Notes: a model not told the origin generated them from the sequence alone. DNA of 47,262 bases from Ruminiclostridium sp. (GCA_017935365.1 JAGBHT010000012.1:1-47262), one strand, 5' to 3'; positions 1 through 9,022 are shown, counted from the stretch's first letter. Numbers and translations: made by a program.

Positions 1-16
1 AACTTTTGGCAAGCAA

Positions 17-232
17 CCAAAGCGTCCTTGCTTTGGGGCGAAGCCCCCATACAGGTCGTCAGCCATTTGTGTCACTGCATCGTGCAGTGACTTTGTGTGG
101 CTGACTGCAAGCGTCCATGCTTGGGCTAGTGGCGGTAGCCCAGCAAAATAGCCCCTTTCCGGGGAAATGGGTTTGGGGTTTCGGCAAGGATGCCGATATA
201 GAACGCCCAAAAGCTTTGCAAGGACGCAAAGC
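17..232. repeat. Cluster of short hairpins with GTCC-type loops
   Basis: At least seven short inverted repeats are packed into about 215 bp. Four have six-base loops of one family: 17-36 (7-bp stem, loop GTCCTT), 108-123 (5-bp stem, loop GTCCAT), 182-195 (4-bp stem, loop AAGGAT) and 213-232 (7-bp stem, loop AAGGAC). The last two loops are near or exact reverse complements of the first. Others are 35-47, a nested pair (58-65/98-105 enclosing 71-79/83-91) and 122-142. There is no convincing gene. It could be a structured RNA, a palindromic repeat family, or the edge of an element left of the window. Confidence 0.6.
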
Positions 233-301
233 CCACAAAGTGTTCTTAAAGGGATAGAGATTAAGCTACATTTCTCAAAAATAGACTTTTTCTATAAGCT
301 G

Positions 302-332
302 AAACAGCCACGATTAAAAACCGTGGCTGTTT
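302..332. terminator. Rho-independent terminator after the symporter gene
   Basis: An 11-bp perfect stem (302-312 with 322-332) with a 9-nt loop lies about 20 bp past the putP stop. Both sides are T-rich, so it may work in either direction. On the - strand it ends the symporter transcript. Confidence 0.75.
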
Positions 333-352
333 TGCTTATTACGTTTTTTTGA

Positions 353-1879
353 TTATTCAGCCGCATCGACCGACTCAAACTCATCAATGATTTCCTGTGA
401 TGGCTTCTTGTCAATCAGTGATACAACTACTATAGCGATAAGAGCGACTATAAATGCGGGGAGAAGTTCGTAGATGTTGAACAGTCCGCCGAGGGGACGA
501 ACAAGGAACTTCCAGATGAATACCATAGCACCGCCTGCGAATATACCTGCGAATGCACCCCACTTTGTCGTTCTCTTCCAGAAAAGAGCTGTCAGCACAA
601 CAGGACCGAAAGCCGCACCGAAGCCTGCCCACGCGAATGAAACTATCTGGAATACCGAGCTGTTGGGATCCCATGCGATAATAACGCCGACAATTGCTAT
701 TACCACAACTGTTATTCTTGCGATAAGCATTGCTGTCTTTTCGTTTGTTTTTAACTTGAACACCTGGCTGAACAGATTTTCAGAAACTGCCGATGATGCC
801 GCAAGAAGCTGTGAATCTGCCGTTGACATTGTAGAAGCAAGTATACCTGCAATAATAAGACCGCCTACAATAGCCGCAAGAGGTCCTGCCTTTGCAAGAA
901 GATTTGCGATTACTACTATAATTGTTTCGGGATCTGCAAGAGGATCAATAACGTTGTTCTTTGTCATAGCAAGACCTACAACACCGATGAATATTGCGAC
1001 TGCCAGTGAAATTACGACCCATACAGTAGCAACTCTTCTTGAAGTCTTGAGCTTATTTCTGTCGCTTATAGCCATAAATCTGAGCAGAACGTGAGGCATA
1101 CCGAAATATCCGAGTCCCCATGCAAGCGTAGAAACTATGCTGAGCGGACCGTAGTCGCCTGTCTGCTGATTCAGTACGTCAAACGTATGTGTCAGCGAGA
1201 AATAACCAGGCATCGAATTTGCATGATTCATAACCTCTACAACACCGCCGACGGACGAAATACCGAATATTACAACTATAATGAGAGCTACCGACATAAT
1301 GATGCTCTGTATAAAGTCTGTGGTACTTGCGGCTAAGAATCCGCCGATAGTGGTATATGCGATGATTACTACCGCACTTATTATCATGGCAATGTGATAA
1401 TCTGCACCGAAAAGGCTGTTGAACAGCTTACCGCAGGCTGAGAATCCCGAACCTGTGTACGGAATGAAGAATACGATTATTATAAGTGCAGAAATAAGAG
1501 TAAGTACCTGTTTGCTGTCCCTGAATCTCTTTGAGAAAAATTCGGGGATCGTTATAGCGTTGCAGGTATGTGAGTACTTTCTGATCCTCTTCGATACGAT
1601 AAGCCAGTTGATATATGTACCTATCGCAAGTCCTATACCTGTCCATGCGGCATCTGCAATACCGGTGGCATAAGCAACACCGGGCAGACCCATAAGGAGC
1701 CAACCGCTCATATCCGACGCTTCCGCACTCATTGCGGTAACAAACGGTCCGAGCTTTCTTCCGCCGAGGTAGAAGTCGCCGACATTATCCGTTTTCTTTG
1801 CGCATATTATACCGACAACTACCATCATAATAAGATAAACGGCAATCGTTATCAGCATAATTATCTGTTGTAATTCCAT
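353..1879 (-). CDS. putP: Sodium/proline symporter (SSS family)
   Basis: A polytopic inner-membrane protein of 508 aa that imports proline with Na+. The full length shows the hydrophobic pattern of the sodium:solute symporter family. The early conserved segment FYLGGRKLGPFVTAMSAEAS is followed by MSGWLLMGLPG, and a Na+-site region, STADSQLLAASSAVSENLF, lies near residues 355-375. The length matches PutP (about 500 aa). An AGGGAA ribosome site precedes the ATG. It is a single-gene unit with a promoter at 1930-1958 and a terminator at 302-332. Substrate is assigned from family resemblance; another small solute is possible. Confidence 0.9.
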   Translation of the reverse strand: MELQQIIMLITIAVYLIMMVVVGIICAKKTDNVGDFYLGGRKLGPFVTAMSAEASDMSGWLLMGLPGVAYATGIADAAWTGIGLAIGTYINWLIVSKRIRKYSHTCNAITIPEFFSKRFRDSKQVLTLISALIIIVFFIPYTGSGFSACGKLFNSLFGADYHIAMIISAVVIIAYTTIGGFLAASTTDFIQSIIMSVALIIVVIFGISSVGGVVEVMNHANSMPGYFSLTHTFDVLNQQTGDYGPLSIVSTLAWGLGYFGMPHVLLRFMAISDRNKLKTSRRVATVWVVISLAVAIFIGVVGLAMTKNNVIDPLADPETIIVVIANLLAKAGPLAAIVGGLIIAGILASTMSTADSQLLAASSAVSENLFSQVFKLKTNEKTAMLIARITVVVIAIVGVIIAWDPNSSVFQIVSFAWAGFGAAFGPVVLTALFWKRTTKWGAFAGIFAGGAMVFIWKFLVRPLGGLFNIYELLPAFIVALIAIVVVSLIDKKPSQEIIDEFESVDAAE

Positions 1880-1929
1880 TTTTCAGTTTCCCTTCGTATT
1901 TTTTGCGGTAGATCCGCACATTAGTTAAT

Positions 1930-1958
1930 ATTTTATCATATCTATTCGGATTTTGCAA
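1930..1958 (-). promoter_or_regulatory. Sigma-A-type promoter for putP
   Basis: On the - strand TTGCAA (1953-1958) is 17 bp from TAAAAT (1930-1935). A small hairpin (1904-1918, 5-bp stem) sits in the leader. Confidence 0.6.
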
Positions 1959-2382
1959 GTTATTTATGACAAAAATTCATGCACCCGTGGGGTGCAACAA
2001 TTTCGCCTTTTAAAATGATTGCTATTTTCTTAACATCGATGAACGGCGAATTTAAATCATACTGCTGATTACAGGTTGTCACAATATACTACCGGCAATT
2101 AACACACCGAATATTTTCAATATATTCATAGGGACGATGGCTTGCCTTGCCCGCCACTTAATCATTTACATTCATCTGACATAATAAAAGTGCAACTGTT
2201 TTTCCGTTACCGTCAATACCGCTTTTATTGCTAACCGCCGTTTCTCTGCCCTACGCCTGTTGCCCACATTTCCAACGGCGGAATTGTCAGCGGCGACCCG
2301 CCGCACTGTCCGTTTTTTAGGACATACTATGTGTTATTATATGTACATAAGATAGATAAGCCCACGGAGAAAGGAAATTTAA
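1959..2382. other. Intergenic region without a clear gene
   Basis: About 420 bp. It holds a hairpin at 1981-1995 (GCACCC/GGGTGC), an inverted pair CCGCCGTT/AACGGCGG around 2237-2279, and a short TGTCC/GGACA hairpin around 2306-2323. The - strand half contains the putP promoter. A weak TATTAT box near 2334 may serve the small + strand ORF. I see no coding signal. Confidence 0.5.
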
Positions 2383-2568
2383 ATGGAATTTTTAACAGTA
2401 TACCTTATTATAGCACCGTTCTTATGCCTTATAGGCGCGGCATTGCTACAGTGCGTGACCGACAAAATCAAAACGGCTCTTGCCCAAAAGACAAAAGCCG
2501 CCTGTAAGCATTCATATTCTGTCGAAAAGCTTGCGTATCACGATAACGAAACACGCAAGGCTGTATGA
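2383..2568 (+). CDS. Small predicted membrane protein, unrecognised
   Basis: A 61-aa ORF. Residues 5-25 (TVYLIIAPFLCLIGAALLQCV) form one hydrophobic segment; the rest is polar and basic. A good ribosome site, AGAAAGGA, lies about 8 nt before the ATG, which is the main reason to believe it is real. It converges on gpsA and its stop codon touches the gpsA stop with no gap. No family recognised and no strong promoter found, so it could be spurious. Confidence 0.45.
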   Translation: MEFLTVYLIIAPFLCLIGAALLQCVTDKIKTALAQKTKAACKHSYSVEKLAYHDNETRKAV

Positions 2569-3561
2569 TCAGAATACCTCTTCTTCCGATTTGCTGGGTC
2601 TGCCCATAAGCTTTGTTACAGCTTCAAGCGGATTCTGACCGTTGTAGCAGACCTCACAGAGCTGTTCAATAATAGGTACCTGAACATTATGAGCGCGTGC
2701 GATATCATACGCGATCTTTGCGCACTGATATCCCTCTACCGTACCTACCTGTTTTACAGCATCTGCGGCAGGTATACCCTGACCGATGAGCAGTCCTGCA
2801 CGATGGTTTCTTGAATGAGGAGAAGTGCAGGTAACTATCAGATCGCCGACGCCGGACAGACCGTCAAATGTTTCTCTTCGTCCGCCCATAGCAACACCAA
2901 GACGTGTAATTTCCGCAAGACCTCTGGTCATAAGTGCGGCAAGCGTATTATCGCCAAGCCCCATACCTTCTACTATTCCACAGCAGAGGGCTATGGGGTT
3001 TTTTAATGCTCCGCCGAGTTCGCAGCCTATAAGGTCGCTGTTTCTGTAAATTCTGAAACGATCGTTCTGCAATGTTTCCTGTAAATAAACCATACATTCT
3101 GCGTCCTCTGAGGAAACAACAATGGTAGTAGGCACATTTCTGCCTATTTCCTCCGCATGGGAAGGACCTGTCAATACCGCAACACGGTTTTCGGGAAGCT
3201 CCTCCTTTATAACCTCGGACAAGCGCTTGTCAGTGCCTTCTTCAAAGCCCTTGCCGACATTGACAATTATAGTATCCTTTTTCACATAGTGCTTGACCTT
3301 CTGTGCAACCTCACGGACAAACTTTGAGGGTATGGCAAATACCAGTATATCGCAATCGCCTGCACAGGAAAGATCTGTCGTAAGATTTATTGTAGGTGGT
3401 ACTATTACACCCGGCAGAAGTTTTTTATGCTCGCCGTCATTAAGTATCGCGTCTATCTCTTCCTTATACTTTGACCACGCTGTTACCTTATGACCGCGCT
3501 TGTCCCACATAATCGCAAGCGCAGTGCCGAATCCGCATCCGAGAATAGTTATCTTTGCCAT
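2569..3561 (-). CDS. gpsA: NAD(P)+-dependent glycerol-3-phosphate dehydrogenase
   Basis: Reduces dihydroxyacetone phosphate to sn-glycerol 3-phosphate, the backbone for phospholipid synthesis, in the cytoplasm. 330 aa, normal for the family. The family segments VNVGKGFEEGT, LTGPSHAEEI, the lysine in LGGALKNPIAL and GLSGVGDLIVTC are all present. The dinucleotide-binding loop near the start reads G8-C-G-F-G12-TALA, one residue shorter than the usual GAGSWGTALA. Start by an ATG in an operon 17 nt after plsY, whose product uses the same glycerol phosphate. Confidence 0.95.
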   Translation of the reverse strand: MAKITILGCGFGTALAIMWDKRGHKVTAWSKYKEEIDAILNDGEHKKLLPGVIVPPTINLTTDLSCAGDCDILVFAIPSKFVREVAQKVKHYVKKDTIIVNVGKGFEEGTDKRLSEVIKEELPENRVAVLTGPSHAEEIGRNVPTTIVVSSEDAECMVYLQETLQNDRFRIYRNSDLIGCELGGALKNPIALCCGIVEGMGLGDNTLAALMTRGLAEITRLGVAMGGRRETFDGLSGVGDLIVTCTSPHSRNHRAGLLIGQGIPAADAVKQVGTVEGYQCAKIAYDIARAHNVQVPIIEQLCEVCYNGQNPLEAVTKLMGRPSKSEEEVF

Positions 3562-3578
3562 TGTAATCCTTCTTTCTG

Positions 3579-4235
3579 TTACGACTTCTGTCCGAGTTTC
3601 TTCTCGGTGTGGTTTTTAAGTCTTACTAAGTTTCCTCTGTGCATAAAGAGTATCAGTACACAGATAAGCGCTGAAAGTATCACGTTTATCCATACGCACG
3701 GATCTCCCACTATCATACTGTATATCAGTATCGTTATCGGATAAAGAACCGCCGCAATGCACGATCCGAGCGAAACATATCTTGTAATAGCAACCACTAT
3801 AATGAATATTCCGAGCAATATGCAGGCGGGTATCCATTCGACCGTCATCAGCACCGCAACTGAAACAAGTATTCCCTTTCCGCCCTTGAAGCCGAAATAT
3901 ACCGGGAACACGTGTCCGAGTATTGCCGCTACAGCCGCCGCAAAGCCGACATATGTCATTGAATTTACGGGATCTGCCGTATCAATGCCCGCAAGCCATA
4001 AAAAAGCAAATCTGACTATCAGTATCGAAAGCACACCCTTGAGTACATCGCCAAGCAGCACAAACAGCGCCGCAAGCTTTCCCTGTGTTCTCAGCGTATT
4101 GGTAAGTCCCGCATTTCCGCTTCCGAGAGTTCTTATATCTTCTCCTGTTTTTATCTTTGTAACGATTATAGCGCTGTTTATTCCGCAAAGCAGATACGGT
4201 ACTACGATCATTATTGCATAACACAGATATATCAT
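3579..4235 (-). CDS. plsY: Glycerol-3-phosphate acyltransferase PlsY
   Basis: A membrane enzyme that transfers the acyl group from acyl-phosphate to glycerol 3-phosphate, the first acylation of phospholipid synthesis. 218 aa with about five hydrophobic helices. The three conserved PlsY loops are visible: SGNAGLTNTLR near residue 39 (commonly SGNxGATNxxR), HVFPVYFGFKGGKG in the middle, and a later SLGS segment. It lies 6 nt after der and 17 nt before gpsA, so it is in the same transcript. Confidence 0.94.
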   Translation of the reverse strand: MIYLCYAIMIVVPYLLCGINSAIIVTKIKTGEDIRTLGSGNAGLTNTLRTQGKLAALFVLLGDVLKGVLSILIVRFAFLWLAGIDTADPVNSMTYVGFAAAVAAILGHVFPVYFGFKGGKGILVSVAVLMTVEWIPACILLGIFIIVVAITRYVSLGSCIAAVLYPITILIYSMIVGDPCVWINVILSALICVLILFMHRGNLVRLKNHTEKKLGQKS

Positions 4236-4241
4236 TATCCG

Positions 4242-5561
4242 TTATTCTCCTCGTTCTCTTGCAATTATTTTTATAGGCGTTCCGTCAAGTCCGAAACTTT
4301 CTCTTATCTGATTTTCGATATATCTCTGATAAGAATAATGGAACAGCTCCTTGTCATTACAGAATATGACGAACGTAGGCGGCTTAGCCGATGCCTGTGT
4401 CATATAATAAAGCTTAAGGCGCTTGCCCTTGTCTGACGGTGGCTGAACTCTCGCCGTAGCATAGCCGAGCATATCGTTCAGCGTACCGGTTGAGATACGT
4501 CTGATATTCTGCGAATATGTGTACTTTATCTGCTCAAACAGCTTGTCAACTCTCTGACCGGTAAGCGCCGAAATGAACACGAAAGGCGCATACGACATAA
4601 ACGAGAAATCCACTTCAAGCTTCTTTGTAAACTCCTGCATTGTCTTGCCGTCTTTTTCAACAGCGTCCCACTTGTTGATAACGATAACGCTTGCCTTACC
4701 CTGTTCGTGGGCATAGCCCGCAACCTTGCTGTCCTGCTCTGTAAAGCCCTCGGTTGCGTCTATCATTATAACGCAGACATCGGCTCTGTCTATCGCCATA
4801 TATGCACGCAGTACGCTGTACTTTTCTATCTGCTCGTTTACCTTTGACTTACGGCGTATACCGGCAGTATCTATAAGCACATATTCCTGACCGTCACGCT
4901 CTATGACCGTATCAACAGCGTCACGGGTAGTACCTGCGATATTCGATACTATCATTCTCTGCTCGCCTGCAATTTTATTTACAAGCGAAGATTTACCCGC
5001 ATTCGGCTTGCCGATAACAGCTACCTTTATAGCGTCCTCGGAATACTCACGCTGAGGATTTTCCTCAGGCATATTCTCAAATACTGCGTCAAGCAGATCG
5101 CCCGTGCCGTGACCGTGTACCGATGATACCGCTATAGGATCTCCCAGTCCCAGATTGTAGAACTCATAGAAATCGGGCGGTACTTCGCCTATTCCGTCAC
5201 ACTTGTTTACACACAGTACAACAGGCTTACCGCTCTTCTGTAGCATAGCCGCAACATCTGCGTCATTTGCCGTAACGCCTGATGTTACATCTGTTACGAA
5301 TATGATCACATCTGCCTTGTCAATAGCAAGCTGAGCCTGCATTCTCATCTGAGAAAGTATCACGTCCTTGCTGTCAGGCTCGATACCGCCTGTATCAACA
5401 AGCATAAATTCCTTGCCTAGCCACTCCGCCTTTGCATATATTCTGTCACGGGTAACGCCCGGCGTATCGTCTACTATAGACATTCTCTTACCGACAATTC
5501 GGTTGAAGAGCGTTGATTTACCGACATTCGGTCGTCCTACGACTGCTACTATTCCGTTCAT
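4242..5561 (-). CDS. der: Ribosome-assembly GTPase Der (EngA)
   Basis: A tandem-GTPase needed to mature the 50S subunit. 439 aa, the normal length. The first G domain has P-loop GRPNVGKS (9-16), DTPG and NKCD; the second has GKPNAGKS near residue 182, DTAGIRRK and NKWD. A C-terminal KH-like domain follows (about 350-439), ending in basic residues. It is 17 nt downstream of the lipoprotein gene and 6 nt upstream of plsY, a gene order common in Clostridia. Confidence 0.97.
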   Translation of the reverse strand: MNGIVAVVGRPNVGKSTLFNRIVGKRMSIVDDTPGVTRDRIYAKAEWLGKEFMLVDTGGIEPDSKDVILSQMRMQAQLAIDKADVIIFVTDVTSGVTANDADVAAMLQKSGKPVVLCVNKCDGIGEVPPDFYEFYNLGLGDPIAVSSVHGHGTGDLLDAVFENMPEENPQREYSEDAIKVAVIGKPNAGKSSLVNKIAGEQRMIVSNIAGTTRDAVDTVIERDGQEYVLIDTAGIRRKSKVNEQIEKYSVLRAYMAIDRADVCVIMIDATEGFTEQDSKVAGYAHEQGKASVIVINKWDAVEKDGKTMQEFTKKLEVDFSFMSYAPFVFISALTGQRVDKLFEQIKYTYSQNIRRISTGTLNDMLGYATARVQPPSDKGKRLKLYYMTQASAKPPTFVIFCNDKELFHYSYQRYIENQIRESFGLDGTPIKIIARERGE

Positions 5562-5578
5562 TCACTCATTCCTTTCTT

Positions 5579-6748
5579 TTATCTCTTATATAATCCGACA
5601 GTTATACTGCCGACACCTTTTATATTAAAATCTGCACTGTGATAATCAGTGCCGCTGATTATCATCATACAGTCGGCAACATCTTTTGTTTCGGCGTTGC
5701 CATCTCCCACAAGATACGGCGTATCATTGAAATCACCTGTAGTAAAAGCGTACACTTCGGAATATCCTGATCCTGTCTTTGATATATAATCGATCTTTGC
5801 CGCAGTGTCACTTAGTGCCGTAAATTTTTTACCGCTGTAATATTCGGTGCTGATCTGTCGTTCTGCAGGGACAGAGCTTACGCTGATATCAGCGGCACTG
5901 CTGTTCCACGCCAGAATAAGATCATCGACCTTTGTTTGCAGATATGTCACCATATCGCTCTTCTGAAAGCGTGTGAAGTTCTCTTCATCGCTCATTCTGA
6001 AATTATCAAGAAGTAAATGCTCTCTCAGATACAGATAGCTCAAACTGTTGTCAAGCGTCAGATTGCTGTCTGACTTTCCAAGGACATCAAGCTTTGTGCC
6101 GCCTTCGGCAAATTCGGAGAACTGCAGAAGTCTTACGGTAATATTCGCTTTATACGCCGTATTTTCAAGTTCCGATACATCAACGCCGTTCAACGAGCTT
6201 CCGTATTTCAGAACAACATTGAAGTAATAATCTCCGTTCAGGAGTTTATCCGCTGTGTCCGTATCTCTTGACAAAAAGCCTTCGTAACCGCTTCCGAGCG
6301 TACCGAGCAAGCTCCTAGCCGCAACATTCACCTCAATATCATCGGGCTGTGTTCCGTCAGTCAATGAAACTATCTTTTCAACCGCCTTGTTTATAACATA
6401 ATCGGTATGATAATTATCATAACATATTCCGTCCTCAGAGTTTACTACCACCTGAAACTCATCATTGTTTTCAAGACGCACATCAGCCTTGCAGTAACCG
6501 CTTGAGTACACGCCGAAGTCCGGTATAGGTCCGGGGTACTTCTTAGCCTGCATAAAGTCTATGCATATTACCTGACCGCCGCCGAAATTATCGTCAAGAT
6601 ACTTTTCAACAGCAGGCCGTGCCGCCTTTATATCCGCCTCAGCCTGCCGTCTTTCTTCCGCCGACATACACGCAGTACATAAAAATATCGTCAGCACCGA
6701 CACTGCAAACAACGAAAGAAAACAAGCAGTCCTCTTTTTCAAATTCAT
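5579..6748 (-). CDS. Predicted lipoprotein, unrecognised
   Basis: 389 aa with a signal sequence and a lipobox-like end, LCTAC (Cys27), so it is probably anchored on the outer face of the membrane. The mature part is mixed alpha/beta with no domain I recognise; an early helix (EERRQAEADIKAARPAVEKYL) leads into a segment of short strands. Its ATG overlaps the stop of the DUF512 gene (ATGA), so it is translationally coupled. It sits between two genes that are often adjacent, which suggests an insertion of a lineage-specific gene. No function assigned. Confidence 0.8.
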   Translation of the reverse strand: MNLKKRTACFLSLFAVSVLTIFLCTACMSAEERRQAEADIKAARPAVEKYLDDNFGGGQVICIDFMQAKKYPGPIPDFGVYSSGYCKADVRLENNDEFQVVVNSEDGICYDNYHTDYVINKAVEKIVSLTDGTQPDDIEVNVAARSLLGTLGSGYEGFLSRDTDTADKLLNGDYYFNVVLKYGSSLNGVDVSELENTAYKANITVRLLQFSEFAEGGTKLDVLGKSDSNLTLDNSLSYLYLREHLLLDNFRMSDEENFTRFQKSDMVTYLQTKVDDLILAWNSSAADISVSSVPAERQISTEYYSGKKFTALSDTAAKIDYISKTGSGYSEVYAFTTGDFNDTPYLVGDGNAETKDVADCMMIISGTDYHSADFNIKGVGSITVGLYKR

Positions 6749-8061
6749 ATATTATCCTGTTCCCCGAGTATTGTATCAAGGAGCACATAACCGTCTGTCG
6801 GCACAGCGGCGATCTCAACACCGAGCGCCTGTTCGACATCGGTCACTGTCTTGTCGTCAAGGAAAATATCGCTGTTTGTTTTCAGCATATTCTCGGTAAT
6901 CAGTAGTCTGTCACCCAGCTTGTCCTTATACGGTGACAACTGCGCTATTATATCCCCTGCCGTAATAAGTCCGGCAACGGTTATAGTTTCTCCGAAAAAG
7001 TCGTTTTTTATAGTATAAACATCAACAACGGTATTCGGGAAATCTGTTTTCAGCATCTTGCCGAGCGTATCAATAAGCGGTGCGGCAAGCACACCCGTTG
7101 CTACCGAAACGTGCCTTTGCTTGTCATCCGTTTCACCAAACTCACGCTTATCCGCAAGCGCATCAATAAATTCCTTCTGCAAGCTTGCGCACATTCCGAC
7201 GCCGTTTTCAAACTGGTCAAAATCTCCGTAGAACTCATAATCGGGCATTTTTCTTTTTGCCGTCAGATAAAATTCATCAGACGCATACACTACCCTGTCG
7301 TGATACTTTTCAAACATCATATTGCCGAAAAGCTCCAGCGTATCTATAGCCTTACCTGCCGTTTCCTCGTTGAAAAGTTCGAGCTTAGGGAGCTTTTCAC
7401 GGAACTTAGTCACTCCTACCGGAACGCAGGCAATACTCTTTACCGCAGGATACAGCATACAAAGGTCGGTAAGTGTTTTTTCAAGCTCCTTGCCGTCGTT
7501 CAGCCCGGGACAAAGCACTATCTGAGTATTTATCTCAATTCCTGCTGCCGCCATCTTATAAAGATAATCAAGGCACTTTCCCGCATTCGGGTTCTTGGTA
7601 AGCTTTACACGAAGCTCAGGATTTGTCGTATGCACAGAAATATTCATCGGAAGTTTCATCTTGATTATTCTGTCAACGTCTTCATCGCTGAGGTTAGTCA
7701 TAGTGATATAGTTGCCTTGCAGAAAGCTCAGTCTTGAATCGTCGTCCTTGAAGTACAGCGTTTCACGCATACCCTTAGGGAGCTGATTTATGAAGCAGAA
7801 CACACAATTATTCTTGCAGTGTTGCTTGCAGTCCATAAGATAAGTTTCAAAGTTAAGACCGAGGTCTTCATATTCGCCCTTTCTTACCTTGACTTTCTTA
7901 TCCTCAAGTTCAACGACCAGTTTTTTATCCGAAGCATAGAACTGATAATCGAGTATGTCGTGTATAGCGTTTCCATTTATAGAAACAAGACATTCGCCCG
8001 CTTTTATCTTTGCTTTATCAGCAGGTGAACCTTTATCCACTGATGTTATCTTTACAGACAT
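6745..8061 (-). CDS. PDZ/radical-SAM protein of the DUF512 family
   Basis: 438 aa. Domain order: an N-terminal PDZ-like segment (about 1-60, with GSPADKAKIKAGECLVSINGN), a radical-SAM-like core with CX3CX2C (C82, C86, C89), and a C-terminal DUF512 region. The family is widespread in Gram-positives and its reaction is not established to my knowledge. Start choice: a GGAAAGG site at 8071-8077 is 9 nt from the ATG at 8061 but only 3 nt from the ATG at 8067; an upstream in-frame ATG at 8103 lacks a site. It is the first gene of the der-plsY-gpsA operon, with its own promoter. Confidence 0.9.
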   Translation of the reverse strand: MSVKITSVDKGSPADKAKIKAGECLVSINGNAIHDILDYQFYASDKKLVVELEDKKVKVRKGEYEDLGLNFETYLMDCKQHCKNNCVFCFINQLPKGMRETLYFKDDDSRLSFLQGNYITMTNLSDEDVDRIIKMKLPMNISVHTTNPELRVKLTKNPNAGKCLDYLYKMAAAGIEINTQIVLCPGLNDGKELEKTLTDLCMLYPAVKSIACVPVGVTKFREKLPKLELFNEETAGKAIDTLELFGNMMFEKYHDRVVYASDEFYLTAKRKMPDYEFYGDFDQFENGVGMCASLQKEFIDALADKREFGETDDKQRHVSVATGVLAAPLIDTLGKMLKTDFPNTVVDVYTIKNDFFGETITVAGLITAGDIIAQLSPYKDKLGDRLLITENMLKTNSDIFLDDKTVTDVEQALGVEIAAVPTDGYVLLDTILGEQDNI

Positions 8062-8107
8062 ACACATTATCCTTTCCGGGAGTTGTCCCAACTTTGTATA
8101 CATATAT

Positions 8108-8136
8108 ATTATACACTTTTATTGTGCAATCGTCAA
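8108..8136 (-). promoter_or_regulatory. Promoter of the DUF512-der-plsY-gpsA operon
   Basis: TTGACG (8131-8136) and TATAAT (8108-8113) on the - strand, spaced by exactly 17 bp, about 47 bp before the chosen DUF512 start. Confidence 0.75.
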
Positions 8137-8143
8137 CAAAAAT

Positions 8144-8189
8144 GCAGAAAAAACAAAAAGGCAGCAGGTCATTGCTGACCGTACTGCCT
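8144..8189 (-). terminator. Terminator of rpmF
   Basis: On the - strand, outer stem AGGCAG/CTGCCT (8159-8164 with 8184-8189) encloses an inner 5-bp stem (GGTCA/TGACC). It is followed by a T-rich run (8144-8158). It separates rpmF from the DUF512 operon. Confidence 0.8.
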
Positions 8190-8210
8190 CAACATTTGCG
8201 TTACAAGCAA

Positions 8211-8396
8211 TTACGCTTCCTTATGAGCGATAACTTCCTTACCCTTGTAATAACCACAATTGCCACATACTCTGTGAGGGAGCTTTAACTCGCCGCACTG
8301 AGGGCAACGTGAGAATGCAGGTGCAGATAGCTTCCATACCTGTGAACGTCTCTTATCACGTCTTGCCTTAGATACTTTTCTCTTTGGAACTGCCAT
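8211..8396 (-). CDS. rpmF: Ribosomal protein L32
   Basis: 61 aa, normal length. The start [17 protein letters not shown] is the basic L32 N-terminus. It is the zinc-binding (C+) form: C31, C34, C44 and C47 make two CxxC pairs. It has a consensus promoter (8471-8499) and its own terminator. A GGAGG-like site (reads GAGGGGGG on the - strand) precedes the ATG. Confidence 0.97.
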   Translation of the reverse strand: MAVPKRKVSKARRDKRRSQVWKLSAPAFSRCPQCGELKLPHRVCGNCGYYKGKEVIAHKEA

Positions 8397-8470
8397 TTTA
8401 GCACCCCCCTCTGTTGTTCATTATCTCAAAATTAAGCCGATTTATCATCGTCTAAGCTAACACGAGTGAT

Positions 8471-8499
8471 ATTATACTACAAAAATCAAAATTTGTCAA
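8471..8499 (-). promoter_or_regulatory. Consensus promoter of rpmF
   Basis: Perfect TTGACA (8494-8499) and TATAAT (8471-8476) on the - strand with a 17-bp spacer. It begins just after the stop of the upstream P-loop gene. Confidence 0.85.
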
Positions 8500-8502
8500 C
8501 AC

Positions 8503-8910
8503 TTATTTGAGATATTTTTTAATATTTTCTGTGAGATCCGCTACTTCGGCAGAGATTGTGAATGTAACGTGTGTGTTTTCACCGCTTACTGCTGCGATCT
8601 TGTCGAACATAGCGCCGATCTTATCCATATCTCTGCCGCAGATCTTGAGAATGCCATCAACAAAGATATCTGTGCAGTCATAGTCAGATGCGAGGATACC
8701 TGCGATGAAGCCGTACATTGCATCGTAGTTGTCGATGTTGTAGTCTTCAATGTTTACCAGACGTACCTTGTGATAGATGTCTATGTTGAGTGAAGAACCG
8801 ATCTGAATAGCAACAACGTTGCCCTTGCTTGCCTGTTCAGCTTTGTGGATAGCGTCTATAAGTAACTTTGTCTTACCTGTTCCCTTTTTTCCTGCGATAA
8901 GTTTAATCAT
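8503..8910 (-). CDS. Small P-loop NTPase-like protein
   Basis: 135 aa. A Walker A motif GKKGTGKT lies at residues 7-14, right after the start, and a weak Walker B-like strand TDIFVDGI is near the middle. Small proteins of this kind occur in Clostridia with names such as PilT-like ATP-binding protein; their role is not known to me. Start choice: the ATG at 8910 has a GGAGGA site 7 nt upstream; an upstream in-frame ATG at 8997 does not and would begin inside a hairpin. Confidence 0.8.
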   Translation of the reverse strand: MIKLIAGKKGTGKTKLLIDAIHKAEQASKGNVVAIQIGSSLNIDIYHKVRLVNIEDYNIDNYDAMYGFIAGILASDYDCTDIFVDGILKICGRDMDKIGAMFDKIAAVSGENTHVTFTISAEVADLTENIKKYLK

Positions 8911-8970
8911 TGTAAAGTCCTCCGTATTTTTACGGCAGAGTCGCCGTTTAATATAATAAAAATCATCCTT

Positions 8971-9003
8971 GCGACCGCTTTCGCTTCGGCCGATCACGGT
9001 CGC
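8971..9003 (-). terminator. Hairpin after pgi, possible terminator
   Basis: A 7-bp stem (GCGACCG 8971-8977 with CGGTCGC 8997-9003), GC-rich, 19 nt past the pgi stop. On the - strand a short gap then a T-rich stretch follows, so termination is plausible but not certain. Confidence 0.5.
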
Positions 9004-9022
9004 TCGGCACGATTTATTATCC

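Noticed and set aside
167..352. 61-aa + strand frame in the hairpin cluster
   Set aside because: Runs through palindromes and the terminator; no ribosome site near its start.
474..1094. 206-aa + strand frame inside putP
   Set aside because: Antisense of a well supported transporter; Thr/Ala/Ile-rich composition comes from the hydrophobic codons of the other strand.
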